From Chelonoidis abingdonii (lineage: Eukaryota > Chordata > Testudines > Testudinidae): a stretch of 64,000 nt of DNA. How positions within the stretch are numbered: position 1 is the stretch's first letter; every line of letters starts with the position of its first letter. A program made the translations under genes and the position numbers. This document shows, piece by piece, positions 58,027 through 64,000 of this stretch. The notes under the pieces are model-generated. The model made no database searches and had not been told where the DNA came from. It was given only the letters and a program-made list of their open reading frames with translations. Where the stretch lies: positions 54,601,475-54,665,474 of the forward strand of contig NC_133771.1 in the NCBI RefSeq assembly GCF_003597395.2. The letters are read 5' to 3'.

Positions 58027-59200
58027 GAGAGGAGAGGGGTCAGCGTGCACATGTGTGTCTCCTGGCTGTCTCCCCGACCTGGAGTGGTACCTTCTGCCAG
58101 TGATGGAGGTGGGGTGGGACCACTTAACCGGAGAGCCCCAGCTGCTGCTGCTGCTAAGGGGACACCACATGCCAGGCCCCTGCTTCCTTCTCGCATTCCC
58201 CTATTCCCATTTCTTTCCCATCCCATCCCCCTTCCTCATTGCCCTCTGTCCCATCCCCTCCCACTTCCTCTCACTGCTGTCCTCTGCCCATCTCCCTCCT
58301 CTCCCTCCCACATACCCTTCCCTCTTCCCCTTTCCCTATCCCCTTCTCTTCCCACTGCCTCTTCCTGCCTCATCCCCTCTTGCTCTTCTCCACCACAGGC
58401 ACTCACCACTGTAACAGAAAACAGGATCGTGTCCATATAGGGAACCCAGCACACATAGAAGGGGAAGATCACCAGCACTAGGACCCAGGTGGTAGAGTCC
58501 ACCTATACAGTCAGTGAGCTGGAGTGGCCACTCTCCCTCACTTGACAGGAGAAGCTGCTTGGTCCCAGCCCCTCCACTCTCTGCCTGGGTCTGACTTGCA
58601 GGGAGAGGGGCTGAGTGATCTGGAAACATGCTGGGGGTGAGGAGCAGTGTGGGAACAATGGAGCCCCACCCCACAGCAGGCCGAGCAAGGAAAGCCCTGG
58701 GCAGCTCGGTGCTTGCAGAAATCGTGGGGGAAGGGAGGCAGTGGAATATAATGCCTTATGCCCCACCCTATGTCTCATCTCTGTTTGGGGGGGACAATGC
58801 CCCCCATCTTCCCCAAACTATGCCCATGTTTCTGACCCAACCCCAACCCTTTCCCCAAACCTGAGTCAGCACTACTACCTGTCTCTGGGGTTGGGTCTCC
58901 TCATACCCATAAGGTGCCCCATTGGCTGCATGTCCTGCTGTCTGGTACCCCTGCTGCACTCTGTGTGCTGTAGAGTGAGAGGTGTTGCAACTTCTCAGCA
59001 CGCTCACTCCGCAACACATGCAGTGTAGAAAGGTGGCAGGAGCTGGCAGAATAGAGGCACACAGCCACAGCCACGCCAGCCATGTGGGCATGAGGAGGAG
59101 CGCCAACCCAGTTCCAAACGGGTCCAGTTGTTTTTCTCACTTGACCTGGCTCCAACTCTTGTACCTGGGTCCTGCTGAGTTTGCATCAGGTTGCAGGACT
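58027..59200. other. GC-rich block, origin unknown
   Basis: Sharp GC-rich island in AT-rich flanks. 58186-58395 is an almost pure pyrimidine tract. On the minus strand, 58502-58390 encodes a hydrophobic segment (TTWVLVLVIFPFYVCWVPYM) followed by GTGGTGAGTG, a donor-like site. Many overlapping frames exist on both strands with no other domain. Most likely a transposon-derived block; a decayed exon cannot be excluded. Confidence 0.35.
58186..58395. repeat. Polypyrimidine tract (about 210 bases)
   Basis: Plus strand is dominated by C and T, with units such as CCCATCTCCCTCCTCTCCCT. Purines are rare. Confidence 0.85.
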
Positions 59201-60075
59201 CTGATGTCAGCTATAACTTTCTCTATGCACATTCTGCTTTGTTACGACTATTTGTTACTTTGTACAAACCAACAATTATTCTATGCTTTGGAAGTGAAAA
59301 AAGAAAGACTGCCCCTGGCCTCGATTGCTTGCAAGTTCAAAGACAAATAAAGAAAAGAGAAGGCACATTAAACAATCCATACAACACAATATTTCCAATT
59401 TATACCTTCCTATAAAAATAAGATGTGACCTCAGATAACATTTGCACTCTGGTATTGTGTAGGCAAGCCCCACTTTAGTGCTGTAAACTCTTTAAAAATA
59501 TTTCTTAATGATTCTCTTTCTTCTAACGAGATCTCTGAAAAATCCTTTTTTGTCCCTAATTAATCAGACTATCTACAATAATACATAGTTTATTTCTTAG
59601 CATATTTTTTCTTCATATTTTCAGCTTTTTCCCTACAACAGTCATCTAAATACACGAACCATGACACAGAGTGATTTATTGTACCATGTGATTTTAATCT
59701 TTATATTGTAGCTGTACTGCTTGAGTGGGGTTGTCATCAGCATTAGCCTTACACATTTGAATGGAGAGCAGCAGCCTTATTCATGGCAAATTCATTTCTC
59801 TCTTCATTCCCAAGCACAGTTGCTCCAGTCCCAAGCATCCTGTAACTCCTGTATATATTTCTGATACATTTTGTGATCAATTAGCAATCTCAATATACTA
59901 TTTAATCCTAAACTGTGTACAGTTATACCACAATCAATAGCCAGCCATAGAAATAAATTAATCTCATTTATTCTTATTCTTTCAAATTCAGGCATGATGA
60001 TCATTTTTCAATTATATTTAAATAATTCTATAAATTGTCTGAGCTGTTGAAATTGATACTTACATGAAATACACA
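59201..60075. other. AT-rich sequence, no feature seen
   Basis: The 58982-59350 frame crosses in from the GC-rich block and has no domain. No repeat named. Confidence 0.45.
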
Positions 60076-60375
60076 GGATGCCTGATCTTGTCTGATCCTC
60101 AGCATCTTGTGGGATGTGCAAAGACTCATCAGTTTCAAGTGAAAATAAAGGGAATTGAGGCTAATGGCAATAGAAGTGTGGTGGCTGAGAGGTTAAGGCA
60201 CTTGACTATGACTATAATCCTGAAGGCTGTAATTTCAAGTGCATACTCAAAGGCATCTCCAGTTCACCCAGCTTAAAACTGGGTACCTGATCCATTGGTT
60301 AGGGCAGTTGGTCACATCACTCTTTTGCATACTGTTGACTATGAAACTGATGTGGCTTAACCATATCAGCCTGAT
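60076..60375 (+). repeat. AmnSINE1-like SINE (5S rRNA + tRNA chimera)
   Basis: TGCCTGATCTTGTCTGATC (60080-60098) matches the 5S rRNA segment C-C-C-G-A-T-C-T-C-G-T-C-T-G-A-T-C with few changes. It is followed at 60181-60198 by a tRNA A-box-like GTGGCTGAGAGGTTAAGG and at 60230-60242 by a degenerate B box (GTAATTTCAAGTGC). The body then reads GTTCACCCAGCTTAAAACTG and GGTACCTGATCC. A 5S head in front of a tRNA-like unit is characteristic of AmnSINE1, an ancient amniote SINE. The 5S similarity fades after about 25 bases. Confidence 0.7.
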
Positions 60376-61394
60376 GAGTCATTGACTTAGGGGAACTTTG
60401 ATCATTTTCCTGGAGACATTGAATATGTTGAGATACCAAATACTCTCTTCTCCAACATCCAATTGCATTATGGTATCTCATTCCTCTGTTTAATAATCTC
60501 ATTTGATTTGCTAACCTTTCTTTACAATTGAGGATGAAGCTTTCGTTAGTGAACATTCTGCACTAATCTATATTCATCCCTCAAAGTGTAACCTCCTGGT
60601 TGCTACATTTAATAGGGAAAGCAATTCCAGGTTGTGTATTCAGGGATGCAGTATTCATTAAAACAAACACTTACACAAGGGATGCATCTCTTCAAGCTTG
60701 ATTGGGGGAGCTCCATTCTTAGCTGCACCCAGCAGGAGCTATAAAATAGCTTGTTGTGGTTTCCTGCTTCTGGGTTTGGTTCTATGCCCAGAAGCCAATG
60801 AGAGTAGTCTGAGAGCACACTACCATTCAGAGTAAATAGAGATGGCAGAATAAGGCCCAGGAAGATCATGCAGCCAATAGGTTAGCTGTTGGCACAACCT
60901 GAAGGTTCAAAATCATTTGAAAATATGTACTTTCCAGAACCAAGTTTCCAGATCTTTCACAGCACCTGTTACAAAAATATTCACCAAATTCCACCTCTTC
61001 ATCAATCATTCAGCTATAAGTTCATTTTTTTCTAATAAAGGTCCTAGAAAGCATTGCAACCTCTCCAAGTATGGGTTCTTGTTTCAGGCTAATCAACCGT
61101 CTGCTGAACTGTGTCTGAGGTTTTAGACCACATCATAATACAAGACTGTAGAGTTTGAGTAATTAATAATATTCTTGTTGACTGTGGCTTTAGGCCATTG
61201 TCTTTCAAAAACTATTTAATATTACAGTAGTTTATGAATTAATCTAAGAGTGTTATTTTATAATGTAATTTGTCAACCCCAGTGAGACTTCAGTGCTATT
61301 CATTTTACTTTTTTTTAATCCTTTGTCATTGGAAGCTATTTTTGTCTAAACCAATTATCTTCTTTTTCTAGTGATTTGTTATGTATAATCATGT

Positions 61395-61428
<34 letters not shown>

Positions 61429-62239
61429 TTTGAAATCAGATGGATGAGCAGCAATGAGATGGGAAAGCCAGAGCAGTCATTATAAAAATGAAGTGGCAGA
61501 AACAACAGAATGGCAGGATATAATTATTTGGAAGTGTTCTTTCTCACTGTGCAATTTCTTCTGCTGCTGTACCTCTGGAAACTGCTTGGGGACACAGCCA
61601 CAGTGATAATAGCATCACCATCATTGTATGCCAATTCCCACCTCCATAAAATATTGCTAGCTAAAACAGATGTGCTGTGTGGCAGCACAGAGTACCACCA
61701 TGATTGTGGCTGCAGGGACTTCAGTCATGGTGGGGTTCTGTGTATTTATTCTGGAGGAGAGAACCAGATTCATCCCCATAGAGGAAAAGTGGAAGTGGGA
61801 CAGGGATGACCCTGCAGCCTGATTTGAAAAATGGGGAACTAGCATTAGGCTCCATGACATATAACCCTGTTCTGCGACCATACTCCAAAGATAGGTTGGA
61901 GAGAAGAAGGTTCTTAACAAACCCCTGACACTACCCTAATTATAAGCCAAGAATTCTTGCAGTTACCAAACTCATCCAAACACCCCCCCACTGAAAGGTC
62001 TACTATAGTGTAACTGCAAAGTGACAATATGAGATTTTTTTAAAAAAAGAAAAGAGATTTTGAAAGCAGTTCATTTATTTAAGGAGTCTGAAGCCTTCCC
62101 AGAATAAACATAGCAGCATGCTTATTCTCTGTCTTGGTAAGAAGACAGAGTATGTGTATTTAGCCAAGAATATCATTTGCTTCGCTAAGGTTCATCTCTT
62201 GAGCATGGAGAAATGTATCAAGGACAAATAACGTTATAG
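60376..62239. other. Unassigned AT-rich region
   Basis: Contains a (CT)n run at 61400-61425. Frames at 60609-60869 and 61510-61809 have no known domain; the latter starts with a hydrophobic stretch (FFLTVQFLLLLYLWKLLG) but lacks other support. Confidence 0.4.
61400..61425. repeat. (CT)n microsatellite
   Basis: Thirteen uninterrupted CT units. Confidence 0.95.
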
Positions 62240-63250
62240 GCTAAGCCTTAGGAAAACACTGTGCACCTGGAGGAAGCAGTGTCTCCAACCATGCCTGGAA
62301 CAACTGTGGGGAAAATATTCTTCAACTGTGGAAGGATTTTTCCCCCTCCTCCTTGTAACAACCTTTTATGTACTTGAAAACTGTTATCATGTCCCCTCTC
62401 AAGTCTTCTCTTCTTCAGACTAAATAAACCCTTTTTTTTCAACCTTCCATCACAGACCATGGTTTCTAGACATTTTATCTTTTTTGCTGACCTTCTCTGG
62501 ACAAATCACAATTTCTAAAGTCGATTGTCCTTATTCTGCTGCTTTCATTCCTTCCTTTCCTTAGAATTATGAAATCTATCATTCCATGATTACTTTCGCC
62601 CAAATTACCTTCCATCTTCAGATTCACTACCAATTCATCCCTGTTGGTCAAACTAAAGTCTCAGATGGCTTTTGCCCTTCTTACTTCCTCAAGTTTCTGA
62701 AGCAAATTTTCCCCAATGCATTCAAATAACTTACTGGAAATTTTGTGTTTTGCCAAATTACTTTTCCAATAGCTGTCTGGGTAGCTAAAATATGCCATTT
62801 TGTCAGGTCTTGTGTTTTGGATATTTCTGTGTTTTGTGCTAGAAATGCTCCATCCACCCCTTTGCCTGATTTGGTGGTTTATAGTAGACCCCTACAATGA
62901 TGTCATCCTAATTGTTTATCCATTTTATCTTTACCCAGAGACTTTCAAGTGGTCTCCCTCTCACCTTCTTCTGGACCTCAACACAGGTGTATATATTTTT
63001 GATGTATAATGCAACACCTCCTCCCTTTTTATCCTGCTTGTCCTTCCTGAACAAGCTATTTATCTTTATACCAATATTCCAGTCAGGAAATGTATCACAC
63101 TTAGTCTCTGAGATGACACCTACATCATAATTTAACTTATGGACTAATATTTCCAGTTCTTCCTATTTATTCTGCATACTCCTTCCATTTCTCTATGGAT
63201 ATCTAAGATAATGAGTAGATTCCTCCTACTGATTTCCCTCTTACTGCTCA
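62240..63250 (-). pseudogene. CR1 LINE: endonuclease domain fused to 3' UTR by internal deletion
   Basis: Minus strand, from high to low coordinates. ORF2 endonuclease: VISETK (about 63110), KKGGGVALYIKN, ESLWVKI, IIVGVYYKPPNQ, then YFSYPDSYWKSN (about 62760), FSLTNRDEL and [18 protein letters not shown] (about 62590). In active CR1 the Y-P-D block follows G-D-F-N and the last block is S-D-H; here these read AYFS and SNH, so it is catalytically dead, and stops occur. Below about 62480 the sequence is the CR1 3' UTR instead (AAGAGAAGACTTGAGAGGGG, CATGATAACAGTTTTCAAGT). The whole reverse transcriptase is missing between them. Plus-strand frames are antisense shadows. Confidence 0.85.
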
Positions 63251-64000
63251 TTTGACCCTATTGTAAAATTCCGTGTCTCACTCCAACTTCTAGCCCTCAC
63301 TTACGGTTGTCTTTTTTATGCTTACCTTATCCAAAAATGGAAGTCTAGTTATGCGCAAAAGTCACAGAGAAATGAAAGCTGATATGGATGAAAATATATG
63401 ACAAATCTGCATTTCATGTTTATTTTATTAATATGGTGCTTATGTGTGTCTTTTTTTACATTAATAAATAGGTTTTCTTTGCTTACTGGCCTTTATGTTA
63501 TCTTAAGATTCCTAATGTTCTTACATCGATCAAAGTACAGTACTATGAAATGAAAACAAGAGGATTTATAAACATTTCCTTGTGCACTTTCAGGGTATTG
63601 GTGTTGATGTAAAATTGCTATAACATTGTGAATGCACAACTTTATAGATAGAATTTCCCCCAAAAGAAACAAAGGGAATTCAAAGCTATTTTAATAAGAT
63701 ATCTAACATGCTGAGCAATTGTCAGAATAGCAGGGCGGGGAACATTGAAAAAAATCTATATCTCTGCTTATGATCTCTCTTCCACTTTATTGCTCCTGGG
63801 CGCTAGGAATAGAGAATGAAAATACTTTTATAGTAGTAAAAGTTGATCTCAGTGGGTTTTGCCTTTCCTTCCATGATGTTCATGGTCTAATGTTCTTTAT
63901 TTGAAGTAAATTTGTATCACAAAACAGATCTAAATTCATCAATTAAGGACTTGATTACCTGCTTTCACCCCATGCATGAAAACCCTGGAGAAGGTGGCTT
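63251..64000. other. AT-rich sequence, no feature seen
   Basis: No frame of note and no recognised repeat. Confidence 0.45.

Noticed and set aside
60080..60098. 5S rRNA gene fragment
   Set aside because: Only about 20-25 bases match and it is joined to a tRNA-like SINE unit.
60178..60245. Possible functional tRNA gene
   Set aside because: A and B boxes are degenerate, no cloverleaf closes, and a 5S-like head precedes it, so it is a SINE promoter.
61510..61809. Frame starting with a hydrophobic, signal-like stretch
   Set aside because: No homology, and hydrophobic runs are expected in T-rich DNA; no splice or promoter evidence.

Overview
The window looks like non-coding nuclear DNA of an amniote, most likely a turtle. 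That assignment is inference: it rests on the mix of repeats (CR1 LINEs of several subfamilies, a Penelope-like element with its SINE-like tail, tRNA-tail SINEs, hAT-type MITEs, MIR/CORE-SINEs and an AmnSINE1-like 5S/tRNA SINE) and on how they match turtle repeat families I remember. Crocodilians are the main alternative. No complete cellular protein gene, rRNA gene or canonical tRNA gene was found. Nearly all open frames are short, lack homology I recognise and fall in AT-rich background or inside repeats, so the window is either intergenic or inside long introns. A 186-base assembly gap (N) lies at 18133-18318.

Layout. 0-5.7 kb: a Penelope-like element (833-2259, minus) bounded by a perfect 12-bp target duplication and split by an LTR-like insertion; a hAT MITE (2858-3180); a possible Ty3/Gypsy RNase H scrap; a MIR-like SINE and a CR1 tail. 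8-19 kb: a solo LTR (8278-8763); a hAT MITE split by an LTR with a perfect 5-bp duplication (11636-12369); an LTR-like repeat with a second copy at 45-46 kb; GC-rich and palindromic MITEs; a third LTR copy cut by the gap. 20-31 kb: palindromic MITEs, an SGNH-hydrolase-like remnant, another hAT MITE, an RTE-like LINE endonuclease region interrupted by CR1, and two more CR1 tails. 31-38.6 kb: mostly unassigned AT-rich sequence with an L2-like scrap. 38.6-48.5 kb: the densest coding debris, with a Penelope-like GIY-YIG endonuclease, LTRs, a LINE reverse transcriptase with YADD, and a Harbinger/PIF transposase in two pieces. 49-64 kb: a rearranged SINE, a MIR-like SINE, a three-layer nest of hAT-type elements (54956-56454), GC-rich tracts, the AmnSINE1-like element, and a CR1 copy that joins endonuclease sequence directly to its 3' UTR.

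The coding remnants are all transposon-derived and broken (stops, frameshifts, lost catalytic residues, insertions). The value of the window is the relative age order recorded by nesting, and the ancient SINEs that could have been co-opted as regulatory sequence. No convincing new biological system was found.
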